64,000 nucleotides of DNA. Origin: Acidobacteriota bacterium. GTDB lineage: Bacteria > Acidobacteriota > JAAYUB01. Shown in pieces: positions 1 to 8,888 of this stretch. Location: contig JAAYUB010000021.1 of the NCBI GenBank assembly GCA_012517875.1, positions 25,967 to 89,966 of the forward strand, written 5' to 3'. The notes beneath the pieces are model-generated. The model did not search any database and was not told the DNA's origin. It worked only from the letters and a program-made list of their open reading frames with translations. Each line of letters opens with the position of its first letter. Position 1 is the first letter of the stretch. The position numbers were made by a program, and so were the translations under genes.

Positions 1-975
1 GGCATCTATGAACTGTGCCTCGTGACCGAGGAGCTCAGCAAGGTCTGTGGCGGCGTGGCGGTGAGCTACGCGGCCTGCGGCCTCGGCTCCTATCCCTTCA
101 TCCTCATGGGGAGCGAGGAACAGAAGAGGAAGTACCTGCCGCAGATCGCCAGCGGCAAGAAGCTGGCCGCCTTCTGCATCACCGAGAGCGGCGCCGGCTC
201 CGACGCCGGGGGCATTCGCACCGTCGCGCGCAAGGACGGCGATTACTACTACCTAACCGGTACGAAGCAGTGGATCACCAACGGCTCGGTGGCCGACATC
301 TACACCGTCATCGCCCTGACCGACAAGTCCAAGGGGCCGCGGGGCGCTTCGGCGTTCATCGTGGAGAAGGACTTCCCGGGCCTGTCGTTCGGCAAGAAGG
401 AAAAGAAGCTGGGCATCCGCGCGTCGTCCACCACCGAGGTGGTCCTTGACGAGTGCCGGGTGCCGAAGGAAAATCTGATCAGCCGCGAAGGGATGGGCTT
501 CGTCGTGGCCATGCGCACCTTTGATTACACCCGCCCCGGAGTGGCGGCCCAGGCGCTGGGCATCGCCGGCGGGGCATTCGAGTACGCCCTACAATACGCG
601 CACACCCGCAAACAGTTCGGCAAGCCCATCAGCTCCTTCCAGGCCGTCAACCACATGCTGGCTGACATGGCCACGCAGATCGAGGCGGCCCGGGCGCTGA
701 TCTACAGCACGGCCCAGATGATCGACGCCGGCAAGGCCAAGAACATCTCGAAGCTGTCGGCGATGTGCAAGCTGCTGGCGTCGGACACCGCCATGAAGGT
801 AACCACCGACGCCATCCAGATCCTGGGCGGCTACGGCTACATGAAGGACTATCCCGTGGAAAAGATGTTCCGCGACGCCAAGATCACCCAGATCTACGAA
901 GGCACCAACCAGATCCAGCGCAACGTCATCGCGTCCGAGCTGATCAAGGAAGTCGTTTCGGAGCACAAGAAGTAA
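1..975 (+). CDS. Acyl-CoA dehydrogenase, 5' end outside window
   Basis: The reading frame is open from base 1, so the gene begins before the window; 324 C-terminal residues are visible. It is an FAD enzyme of the acyl-CoA dehydrogenase family that introduces the alpha,beta double bond and passes electrons to ETF. Visible hallmarks are the ITESGAGSDA flavin/substrate segment, QWITNGS, the TRKQFGKPI stretch and the C-terminal IYEGTNQIQRN segment whose Glu is the usual catalytic base. It is followed after 16 bases by fabD, and etfBA lies further down the same strand, so its likely electron acceptor is encoded in the same unit. The exact acyl-chain specificity cannot be read from the sequence; butyryl/short-chain type is the closest in style. 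Confidence 0.93.
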   Translation, partial: GIYELCLVTEELSKVCGGVAVSYAACGLGSYPFILMGSEEQKRKYLPQIASGKKLAAFCITESGAGSDAGGIRTVARKDGDYYYLTGTKQWITNGSVADIYTVIALTDKSKGPRGASAFIVEKDFPGLSFGKKEKKLGIRASSTTEVVLDECRVPKENLISREGMGFVVAMRTFDYTRPGVAAQALGIAGGAFEYALQYAHTRKQFGKPISSFQAVNHMLADMATQIEAARALIYSTAQMIDAGKAKNISKLSAMCKLLASDTAMKVTTDAIQILGGYGYMKDYPVEKMFRDAKITQIYEGTNQIQRNVIASELIKEVVSEHKK

Positions 976-991
976 AGGAGTGTCGGTCCGC

Positions 992-1930
992 ATGAGCAAG
1001 ATTGTGTTCATCTTCCCCGGCCAGGCGTCCCAGTACTCGGGCATGGGCCGGGAGATTCATGACAGCCACCCCGCGGCCGCCGAGGTATTCCGGCGCGCCG
1101 ACGAGGTCCTCGGCTTTCCCCTGTCCGCCATGTGCTTCCAGGGGTCGGAAGATGAGCTGAAGCTCACCGAGAACACCCAGCCGGCCATTCTGACTGTGAG
1201 CACCGCCGTCCTGCGGGTGCTCCAGCAGTGCGGTCTGAAGCCCGACTTTGTCGCCGGGCACAGCCTGGGCGAGTATTCCGCCCTTGTCGCCGCCGGCAGC
1301 CTGACCTTTGAGGATGCGGTGCTCGCCGTCCGCAAGCGGGGCCGCTACATGCAGGAGGCGGTGCCCGTGGGCGTCGGCGCAATGGCCGCCTGCATGGGCA
1401 TGGACCTGGCGACCGTCGAGAGCGTCTGCGCCGCGGTCCGTGAGGGCCAGGTGCTGGTGCCGGCCAACATCAATTGCCCAGGGCAGATCGTCGTGGCCGG
1501 ACACGCCGAGCCCGTGGACCGGGCCATTGCGTACGCCAAGAAGCAGGGTCTGGGCCGGATGATCCGCCTGCCCGTGAGCGCACCGTTCCACTGCGAGCTC
1601 ATGCGGCCGGCGCAGGAGAAGATGGCCCAGGATCTCGGCCGGATCGCTTTCGGCGACCTGGCGGTGCCTCTCGTCACCAATGTGGACGCCCGGTTCATCA
1701 CCGCGGGCGCGGACGCCCGGGACAGCCTGGTCCGCCAGGTGACCGGCTCGGTCCGGTGGCAGGCGTCGGTGGAAGGGCTGGTCGCTGCGGGCGCCGACGT
1801 GTTCGTCGAAGTGGGGCCCAAGACGGTCCTGTCGCAGATGGTGCGCAAGATCAGCGCGGAGGTCCGGACGTTCGCGGTGGAAAAACCCGCCGAGGTCGAC
1901 GCCGTGCTGGCCGCGCTCAAGACCGCGTGA
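992..1930 (+). CDS. fabD: Malonyl-CoA:ACP transacylase FabD
   Basis: 312 residues, the usual length. It transfers malonyl from CoA to acyl carrier protein to supply the elongation unit of fatty acid synthesis. The N-terminal FPGQASQYSGMG loop, the nucleophile elbow GHSLGE (Ser91) and the later PVSAPFHC segment carrying the catalytic His are all present. The ATG at 992 was chosen because it begins MSKIVFIFPGQ and has AGGAG upstream; an in-frame GTG at 980 lies on top of that ribosome site. The gene ends 7 bases before fabG. Confidence 0.96.
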   Translation: MSKIVFIFPGQASQYSGMGREIHDSHPAAAEVFRRADEVLGFPLSAMCFQGSEDELKLTENTQPAILTVSTAVLRVLQQCGLKPDFVAGHSLGEYSALVAAGSLTFEDAVLAVRKRGRYMQEAVPVGVGAMAACMGMDLATVESVCAAVREGQVLVPANINCPGQIVVAGHAEPVDRAIAYAKKQGLGRMIRLPVSAPFHCELMRPAQEKMAQDLGRIAFGDLAVPLVTNVDARFITAGADARDSLVRQVTGSVRWQASVEGLVAAGADVFVEVGPKTVLSQMVRKISAEVRTFAVEKPAEVDAVLAALKTA

Positions 1931-1937
1931 GGAGGAG

Positions 1938-2675
1938 ATGATGGACAAGCCCGTGGCGGTGGTGACCGGCGGAGCCCGCGGCATCGGGGCCGCCATTGCG
2001 AACGCCCTGCTCGGGGCCGGGTTTGCGGTGGCCGTCGCCGACATGGACCTGACGACCGCCGAGGCGCTGGTGGCGTCCAAGGGATTGCCGGCCGGCGAGT
2101 TCCGGGCCTACGCGCTCAACGTGACCGATGAGGGTGGGGTGGCCGCCGTGTTCAAGCAGCTGCAGGCGGATTTCGGCCGGATCGACGTTCTGGTCAACAA
2201 CGCCGGCATCAACCAGGACAACCTGATCATGCGGATGAAAATCGAGCAGTGGCAGCGGGTCCTGGATGTGAATCTGACCGGCGCCTTCCTGTGCACCCGG
2301 GCGGTGATTCCGGTGATGATGCGACAGCGCGCAGGCCGCATCATCAACATCGCCTCGGTGGTCGGCGAGATGGGCAACGCCGGCCAGGCCAACTACTGCG
2401 CGACGAAGGCGGGCCTCATCGGCTTCACCAAGGCGGTGGCGCGCGAAGTGGCCTCCCGCAACATCACGGTCAACGCCGTGGCACCGGGCTATATCGACAC
2501 CGAGATGACCCGGAGCCTGCCCGAGGCGGTGAAGCAGGAGTTCAGCCGCAACATTGCGCTCGGCCGACCCGGGCAGCCGGAGGATGTCGCCCACGCGGTG
2601 GCGTTCCTCGCCAGCCCGGGCGCCGCCTACATCACCGGCTTCGTGCTGGATGTCAACGGCGGCATGTACATGTAA
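1938..2675 (+). CDS. fabG: 3-oxoacyl-ACP reductase FabG
   Basis: 245-residue short-chain dehydrogenase that reduces 3-oxoacyl-ACP with NADPH. The Rossmann motif TGGARGIG is at residues 10-17, NNAG at 87-90, and the catalytic Ser140, Tyr153 and Lys157 are in place. The C-terminal YITGFVLDVNGGMYM is typical of FabG rather than of other SDR families. Two adjacent ATG codons (1938 and 1941) follow a strong GGAGGA site, so the start is uncertain by one codon. Position between fabD and acpP supports the assignment. Confidence 0.96.
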   Translation: MMDKPVAVVTGGARGIGAAIANALLGAGFAVAVADMDLTTAEALVASKGLPAGEFRAYALNVTDEGGVAAVFKQLQADFGRIDVLVNNAGINQDNLIMRMKIEQWQRVLDVNLTGAFLCTRAVIPVMMRQRAGRIINIASVVGEMGNAGQANYCATKAGLIGFTKAVAREVASRNITVNAVAPGYIDTEMTRSLPEAVKQEFSRNIALGRPGQPEDVAHAVAFLASPGAAYITGFVLDVNGGMYM

Positions 2676-2719
2676 TTCGGGATTAACCGTTATCAACAAC
2701 TTTTCGAGTGGAGGATATC

Positions 2720-2962
2720 ATGGCCAGTATCGAACAGAAAGTGAAGGAGATCATCGTCGAACGGTTGGGTGTCAACGAAGCGGATGTGACTCCGGAAGCG
2801 TCCTTCATCGATGATCTGGGCGCCGACTCCCTGGACACCGTGGAACTGGTGATGGCCTTCGAAGACGGGTTCGGTATCGAGATCCCGGACGAGGACGCCG
2901 AAAAGATCACGAACGTGGCGCAGGCCATCGAGTACATCAAGGAAAAGGCCGCTGACGCCTAA
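2720..2962 (+). CDS. acpP: Acyl carrier protein
   Basis: 80-residue acidic protein carrying the growing acyl chain on phosphopantetheine attached to Ser37 in the [11 protein letters not shown] motif. The ATG at 2720 is preceded by GGAGG with good spacing; an upstream in-frame alternative at 2708 includes that ribosome site and was not used. The gene is followed by a perfect 26-base palindrome (2981-3006) before fabF, which could separate the high expression of acpP from that of the downstream enzymes. Confidence 0.97.
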   Translation: MASIEQKVKEIIVERLGVNEADVTPEASFIDDLGADSLDTVELVMAFEDGFGIEIPDEDAEKITNVAQAIEYIKEKAADA

Positions 2963-2980
2963 CCATTGAGCACAACATCC

Positions 2981-3006
2981 GAGGGGAAGCGCGCGCGCTT
3001 CCCCTC
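2981..3006 (+). terminator. Perfect 26-base palindrome between acpP and fabF
   Basis: Thirteen bases (GAGGGGAAGCGCG) are followed immediately by their exact reverse complement, then AATTTATC. The very stable stem followed by a weak A/T-rich stretch looks like a partial terminator or an RNA-end stabiliser for acpP. It lies in the 67-base gap between acpP and fabF. Confidence 0.6.
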
Positions 3007-3029
3007 AATTTATCTACAAGGAAAAAACG

Positions 3030-4274
<1,245 letters not shown>

Positions 4275-4299
4275 AGTCCCCCGCCCAATCGGAGGTGGC

Positions 4300-5076
4300 A
4301 TGAAAATCGGAGTCTGTATCAAGAAGGTTCCCGACACGGAAACCCGAATCCGGATCGCGCCCGACGGCCGGCAGGTGAGCCTCGACGGCGTGTCCTTCAT
4401 CATTTCGCCGTATGACGAGTTCGCCATCGAAGCCGCGCTGCAGCTCAAGGAGAAAGTCGGTCAAGGCGAGGTGATCGTCATCGCCGTCGGCGACGAGGAG
4501 ACCGGCAAGGTAATGCGCAACGCGCTGGCCATGGGCGCCGACCGGGCCGTCCTGGTGACCGACCCGGCCGTCATCGAGACCGAGCCGTACGACGTGGCCC
4601 GAATCTTGGCCGCCGTGGCCCGCAAGGAAGGCATCGAGCTCCTCCTCTTCGGCAAGCAGGGCGTGGGCCAGGATTACCAGCAGGTGCCGACGTTGACCGC
4701 CGAGGTGCTGGGCTGGCCGGCCGCCGCCGTGGTGGTCGGACTGGAGCTCGCCGGCGGCGAGCTGACCGCCACGCGCGAGATCGATGGCGGCGAGGAAGTC
4801 GATCGGCTGTCGCTGCCGGCGGTGGTGTCGGCCCAGAAGGGGCTCAACACCCCGCGTTACGCCTCACTGAAGGGCATCATGGCGGCCAAGAAGAAGACCA
4901 TTGAGACGCACGCCCTCGCGGCGCTGGGCCTGGCCCCGCTGGCGCAGCGGAGCTGGGAGGTGATCCGTTTGGAAATGCCGCCGGCCCGTGCTGCCGGCCG
5001 GCTCATCGGGGGCGAGCCCGAGGCCCAGGTGAAGCAGCTGGTGGAGCTTCTGCATACGGAAGCGAAGGTGCTCTGA
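4300..5076 (+). CDS. etfB: Electron transfer flavoprotein beta subunit
   Basis: 258 residues. With EtfA it forms the soluble heterodimer that takes electrons from acyl-CoA dehydrogenases. MKIGVCIKKVPDTETR at the start, the AMGADRAVLV nucleotide-site segment, GKQGVGQDYQQV and the C-terminal PRYASLKGIMAAKKK stretch are family hallmarks. The ATG at 4300 follows GGAGG; longer in-frame readings back into fabF lack family resemblance. It lies 19 bases before etfA, with a same-strand acyl-CoA dehydrogenase at the start of the cluster. Confidence 0.95.
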   Translation: MKIGVCIKKVPDTETRIRIAPDGRQVSLDGVSFIISPYDEFAIEAALQLKEKVGQGEVIVIAVGDEETGKVMRNALAMGADRAVLVTDPAVIETEPYDVARILAAVARKEGIELLLFGKQGVGQDYQQVPTLTAEVLGWPAAAVVVGLELAGGELTATREIDGGEEVDRLSLPAVVSAQKGLNTPRYASLKGIMAAKKKTIETHALAALGLAPLAQRSWEVIRLEMPPARAAGRLIGGEPEAQVKQLVELLHTEAKVL

Positions 5077-5095
5077 GAGAGGAAGGGAGATCATC

Positions 5096-6064
5096 ATGGC
5101 CCAAGGCTTTTTGGTATATGTTGAAAATCGGAACGGCCGGATCCGCAAGGGGTCGCTGGAGACCCTGGCCACCGCTCGACGCCTGGCCGATGCGCTGGGG
5201 CGGACGGTGGACGCCGTGATCGTCGGTGACGACGCTGCGGCGGCCCAGGCGGCCCGCTTCGGCGCCCATCGCCTCTTCCGGGTGGCGCCGGCGGACGTCT
5301 ACAACTCCCGCGACGGCGTCGTGGAACTGCTCGCGGAACTGGTGCGGCAGGAATCCCCGGCCTGGGTCGTGGCCAGCGCCACGGCTGTCGGCAAGGACTG
5401 CCTGCCGGCGCTGGCCGCCCGCTTCGAGCGGTCGGTGATCCAGGACGCCACCGAGGTCGTGGTTGAGGGCGGCGAGCTGCTGATCAAGCGGCCCATATAC
5501 GCCGGCAAGGCCTTCGAGGTGCTCAAGCCGGCGGGGGCGCTCGCGTTCCTGACGCTGCGGCCCAACGTCTTCCCGGCGGCGGAGGCCCCGGCGGCTGCGA
5601 CCGTCGTGGAGCTTGCGACAGCCGTGGATCCGGCGCGGGTCCGCACCCGCGTGGCCGAGGTGCGCGAGACCGCCGGCTGCAAGGTGGAGCTGACCGAGGC
5701 CGCGATCGTCGTGTCCGGCGGCCGGGGCATCAAGGCGGCGGAGCATTACCCGCTGATCGAGCAACTGGCCGCCGCCCTCGGCGGCGCTGCGGGCGCGTCC
5801 CGCGCGGTGGTCGACGCCGGCTGGGTGGCCCACCACCATCAGGTGGGCCAGACGGGCAAGACGGTATCGCCGACGCTCTACATAGCCGTCGGCATCTCAG
5901 GCGCGATCCAGCACCTGGCCGGCATGTCGTCGTCCAAGTACATCGTGGCCATCAACAAGGATCCCGACGCCCCCATCTTCAAGGTGGCCGACTACGGCAT
6001 CGTGGGCGACCTGTTCCAGGTCGTGCCGCTGCTGATCGAGGAAGTACGGAAGCTCAACGCGTGA
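5096..6064 (+). CDS. etfA: Electron transfer flavoprotein alpha subunit
   Basis: 322 residues, the typical length. The C-terminal FAD-binding half is clear: [48 protein letters not shown] and the terminal ADYGIVGD. It pairs with EtfB to carry electrons from acyl-CoA dehydrogenases, ultimately to the quinone pool. ATG follows an AGAGGAAGGGAGA stretch. No EtfAB:quinone oxidoreductase is encoded in the window. Confidence 0.95.
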   Translation: MAQGFLVYVENRNGRIRKGSLETLATARRLADALGRTVDAVIVGDDAAAAQAARFGAHRLFRVAPADVYNSRDGVVELLAELVRQESPAWVVASATAVGKDCLPALAARFERSVIQDATEVVVEGGELLIKRPIYAGKAFEVLKPAGALAFLTLRPNVFPAAEAPAAATVVELATAVDPARVRTRVAEVRETAGCKVELTEAAIVVSGGRGIKAAEHYPLIEQLAAALGGAAGASRAVVDAGWVAHHHQVGQTGKTVSPTLYIAVGISGAIQHLAGMSSSKYIVAINKDPDAPIFKVADYGIVGDLFQVVPLLIEEVRKLNA

Positions 6065-6077
6065 TCGGGGTGAGGGC

Positions 6078-6833
6078 GTGCCGCTGATCGAACTGCGGGA
6101 CATCACCAAGAGTTTCGGCGACAACCGGGTGCTGCAGGGCATCAGCCTGCAGGTGGAAGCGGGCGAGACGCTGGTGGTGCTGGGCAGGAGCGGCATCGGC
6201 AAGAGCGTCACCCTCCTCATCATCACCGGCCTGCTGGCGCCGGATTCCGGCCAGATTTTCCTCCAGGGCCAGGACATCACCCGCCTGCGCGAACGGGACC
6301 TGATCCCCGTCCGCCGGCGGTTCTCCTATGTGTTCCAATCCGGGGCGCTGTTTGATTCACTGACCGTGTTCGAAAACGTGGCCTTTCCCATGTCAGAGTC
6401 CCGCGGCCAGGAGGATCCGGAGACTGTCGCGCACGTCCAGCGGATTCTCGAGCACCTCGATCTCGCCAAGGTCGCGGACCTTTATCCCCAGGAGCTGAGC
6501 ACCGGCATGAAGAAACGGGTGGCCATCGCCCGGGCCATCGCGGTCCAGCCGCTGGCGATCCTGTACGACGAGCCGACCACCGGCGTGGATCCGCTCACCG
6601 CCAAGCTGATCAGCCGGACGATCAAGGGACTGCAGCAGCAGCTGGGGGTGACGTCCATCGTTGTCACCCATGATCTGAAGTGCGCGCGGATGATTGCCGA
6701 CCGGGTGGCTTTCCTGCACGACGGAAGGATCTACTTTCACGACACCTTCGACCGCTTCATCGCGTCCGACCTGGACGAGCTGGTCCGGTTCAAACAATCC
6801 CTGCCGTCGTTGATGCGTTACATCGGGGCCTGA
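6078..6833 (+). CDS. ABC transporter ATPase, MlaF type
   Basis: 251-residue ATP-binding subunit of the MlaF/Ttg2A family, which powers phospholipid transfer between outer and inner membranes. Walker A GRSGIGKS is at residues 36-43, the Q-loop FQSGALFDSLTV and FENVAFP are typical of Mla ATPases, followed by the LSTGMKKR signature and Walker B ILYDEPTTGVDP. The start is GTG at 6078. No permease (MlaE), MCE protein (MlaD) or MlaB follows; the next gene is on the other strand, so the partner subunits must lie elsewhere. Confidence 0.85.
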   Translation: MPLIELRDITKSFGDNRVLQGISLQVEAGETLVVLGRSGIGKSVTLLIITGLLAPDSGQIFLQGQDITRLRERDLIPVRRRFSYVFQSGALFDSLTVFENVAFPMSESRGQEDPETVAHVQRILEHLDLAKVADLYPQELSTGMKKRVAIARAIAVQPLAILYDEPTTGVDPLTAKLISRTIKGLQQQLGVTSIVVTHDLKCARMIADRVAFLHDGRIYFHDTFDRFIASDLDELVRFKQSLPSLMRYIGA

Positions 6834-6839
6834 ACCCGG

Positions 6840-8813
6840 CTATTCCAGCTGGATCACGTAGCTGCCAGCCGCTTTGTCGTGCAGCGCCTGCTGGGCCGGA
6901 TTGTTCAGGGCGAAGAACCAGCCGATCACGAACGCCCAGACCAGCGTCCGCACGGCGCCGTTTTTAAGGCCGATGGGATTGCCCTGTTTATCGATCACGG
7001 CCAAGTTCAGCAGCCGCTTGCCGATGGAGCGGCCCAGCACGCCGTTTGTGAAGGTGAGGTACATGAAGGGGAGGAGCACGGCGCCGAGCAGGCTCATCAG
7101 CAGCGGGAAGAAACCCTCCTCCTCGCCGGCGCTCAGACCCAGCGCGACGCTGCCCAGCAGGCTGAGCAGCCCGGTGATGACCAGATCGATGATCACGGCG
7201 ATCACCCGCTTCATCGGCGTGGCGGGCTGGAAGCTGGCCAGCGCGTCGGTGCCGCCCATCCGCACCTTGTCGCGCGCCATCTTGAAGGAGTTTCGGAAAT
7301 AGGGGACCGCACCCAGTTCGGCCCACTTGGCTTCGCCTTTCCGGATCAGATCGGTGGCCAGGACGCTGCCGCCCAGGATCCACTCCTCGATGGTCCGCAT
7401 GTCCAGGTTTTCGTAGATCTCGTCACCGATCTTCACCGACCAAACCTTGTCGTCCCAGGCCGAGGTCAGGCCGTCGCCCGGCTCTTTTGCGTCCACTTTG
7501 GCGCCGGCGGGCGCCTGGCCCGCTGCGGCGGCGGTCGGACCGGATCCGGCCGGCGCCTCCGCCTCGGGCGGCGCGTACGCAGTGGCGGGCTTCTCGTCGG
7601 GCAGGTCCTTGAGCCGGATTTCAATCCGGGATTCGGACGGAACCTCCAGCTCGCCGGCCGAGCTGAACGCGGCATCGGCGGGCATGAGTTCCATGAAGCA
7701 GTTGGGGCAGACTTTCTCGCCGCCCACCTCGGTGCCGCACGACGGGCAGACCGCTTTCTGGGCCTGGGGCTTGGTCTGAAAGACGTCGGCGATGATGTCG
7801 GCGGAGTTGAGGATGTCCGACACGGACTCCTTCGGTTCATTGTCGAGCACCGCCGGACCCTGCGGCGCGGCGGCCTTGGCGGCGGCCGCCTTGTCCGGGG
7901 TGATCTCCTTGAAGAAATCGTCGTCCAAATCGATGGCTGGTGCGGCGTCGGCCGACGCCGGCGACCCGATGATGGCGGCGAGCGCGTCTTCCATCGGCGG
8001 CCGGTCGGCGGCGGCCGGCTCGGCCGGGGCTGGAACGGCTGGAGCGGCTGTCGTCGGTCCGAGAATGCCCTCCAGGTCGAGTTCCAGCCCGTCCGACTGG
8101 GCCATTCCGGCGGGCTGGCCCTGGCCTCGGAATTCGCCGGTGCCGCCCAGGAGCAGATCCCCCTGCTGGGGCATGAGGTTGGTGCCGGTGGCCGAGAGGT
8201 AGCGCGACAGCTGCATGTCGATCTCCGGCGGCCGCTGCACCTGAAACTGATGGCTGCAGGTGGGGCATTTGGTGCGGACGGCATTGACCGGCAGCTTGCC
8301 CACTTCGATCCAGATGAATTTTTTGCACCCGTCGCAGCGGATGGGCACCTTGTCGCGGACCATACAGAAGTAGGCGGCGATGTAGGCCGGCACGGCGAAC
8401 GCGTCCAGGCAGTGGATCTGCTTGCCGTGCAGGAAGCGGTACGTCTCCTCGCTCATGCCGACGATCCGGCCGTTGGCGATCAGTTCGGTCACCACGTGCC
8501 GGACATTCTGGTCGATGTTGCGGCTGGGGAATCGGAATTCGTTGGCGGAGAGGGAGGAGAACGGTGCGCGGACAATCATGGGAAAACCGACGACGCCCAG
8601 GTCGATGTAGCGCTCGCCCGTCTCGAACTCGCCGCGGGCGTAGGCGGCGATGAAGTTGATGTTGGCATAGGGAAGATCGAACATCCGGTCCACCCGGATG
8701 TCCTTGGCGCGCGGGCTGATCCACTTGGCGTAGTGGTTCTTCACCTCCGGGCCCGTGGGCGCGGGGTGTGGCTTGACGATGTAGATCTTGTCCATCAGGC
8801 GCTCAAGGCTCAT
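6840..8813 (-). CDS. Zinc-ribbon / GYF-like / RDD membrane protein
   Basis: 657 residues with no recognised enzyme motif. The N-terminal ~150 residues are unfamiliar. Two zinc-ribbon Cys pairs follow (Cys160/163 with 183/186, and Cys356/359 with 369/372), separated by an Ala/Pro/Asp-rich linker. Near 460-510 is a GYF-2-like segment (WSVKIGDEIYENLDMRTIEEW, RKGEAKWAELG). The last ~130 residues form an RDD-type membrane domain with hydrophobic helices and the LGRSIGKRLLNLAV motif. The ATG follows an AGAGGA site and a good promoter lies 30 bases upstream. A membrane-anchored adaptor is a reasonable guess, not more. Confidence 0.75.
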   Translation of the reverse strand: MSLERLMDKIYIVKPHPAPTGPEVKNHYAKWISPRAKDIRVDRMFDLPYANINFIAAYARGEFETGERYIDLGVVGFPMIVRAPFSSLSANEFRFPSRNIDQNVRHVVTELIANGRIVGMSEETYRFLHGKQIHCLDAFAVPAYIAAYFCMVRDKVPIRCDGCKKFIWIEVGKLPVNAVRTKCPTCSHQFQVQRPPEIDMQLSRYLSATGTNLMPQQGDLLLGGTGEFRGQGQPAGMAQSDGLELDLEGILGPTTAAPAVPAPAEPAAADRPPMEDALAAIIGSPASADAAPAIDLDDDFFKEITPDKAAAAKAAAPQGPAVLDNEPKESVSDILNSADIIADVFQTKPQAQKAVCPSCGTEVGGEKVCPNCFMELMPADAAFSSAGELEVPSESRIEIRLKDLPDEKPATAYAPPEAEAPAGSGPTAAAAGQAPAGAKVDAKEPGDGLTSAWDDKVWSVKIGDEIYENLDMRTIEEWILGGSVLATDLIRKGEAKWAELGAVPYFRNSFKMARDKVRMGGTDALASFQPATPMKRVIAVIIDLVITGLLSLLGSVALGLSAGEEEGFFPLLMSLLGAVLLPFMYLTFTNGVLGRSIGKRLLNLAVIDKQGNPIGLKNGAVRTLVWAFVIGWFFALNNPAQQALHDKAAGSYVIQLE

Positions 8814-8840
8814 AGGCGGTCCTCTGGAAAATTTGGAAAA

Positions 8841-8869
8841 ATTATAACAAATCCGTCCGGCCGGGACAA
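8841..8869 (-). promoter_or_regulatory. Promoter of the zinc-ribbon/RDD gene
   Basis: On the minus strand TTGTCC (8869-8864) is separated by 17 bases from a perfect TATAAT (8846-8841). The predicted transcript would begin near 8834 and have a leader of about 20 bases containing the ribosome site. Confidence 0.7.
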
Positions 8870-8888
8870 CTGCGCCGACCGGCGCACG

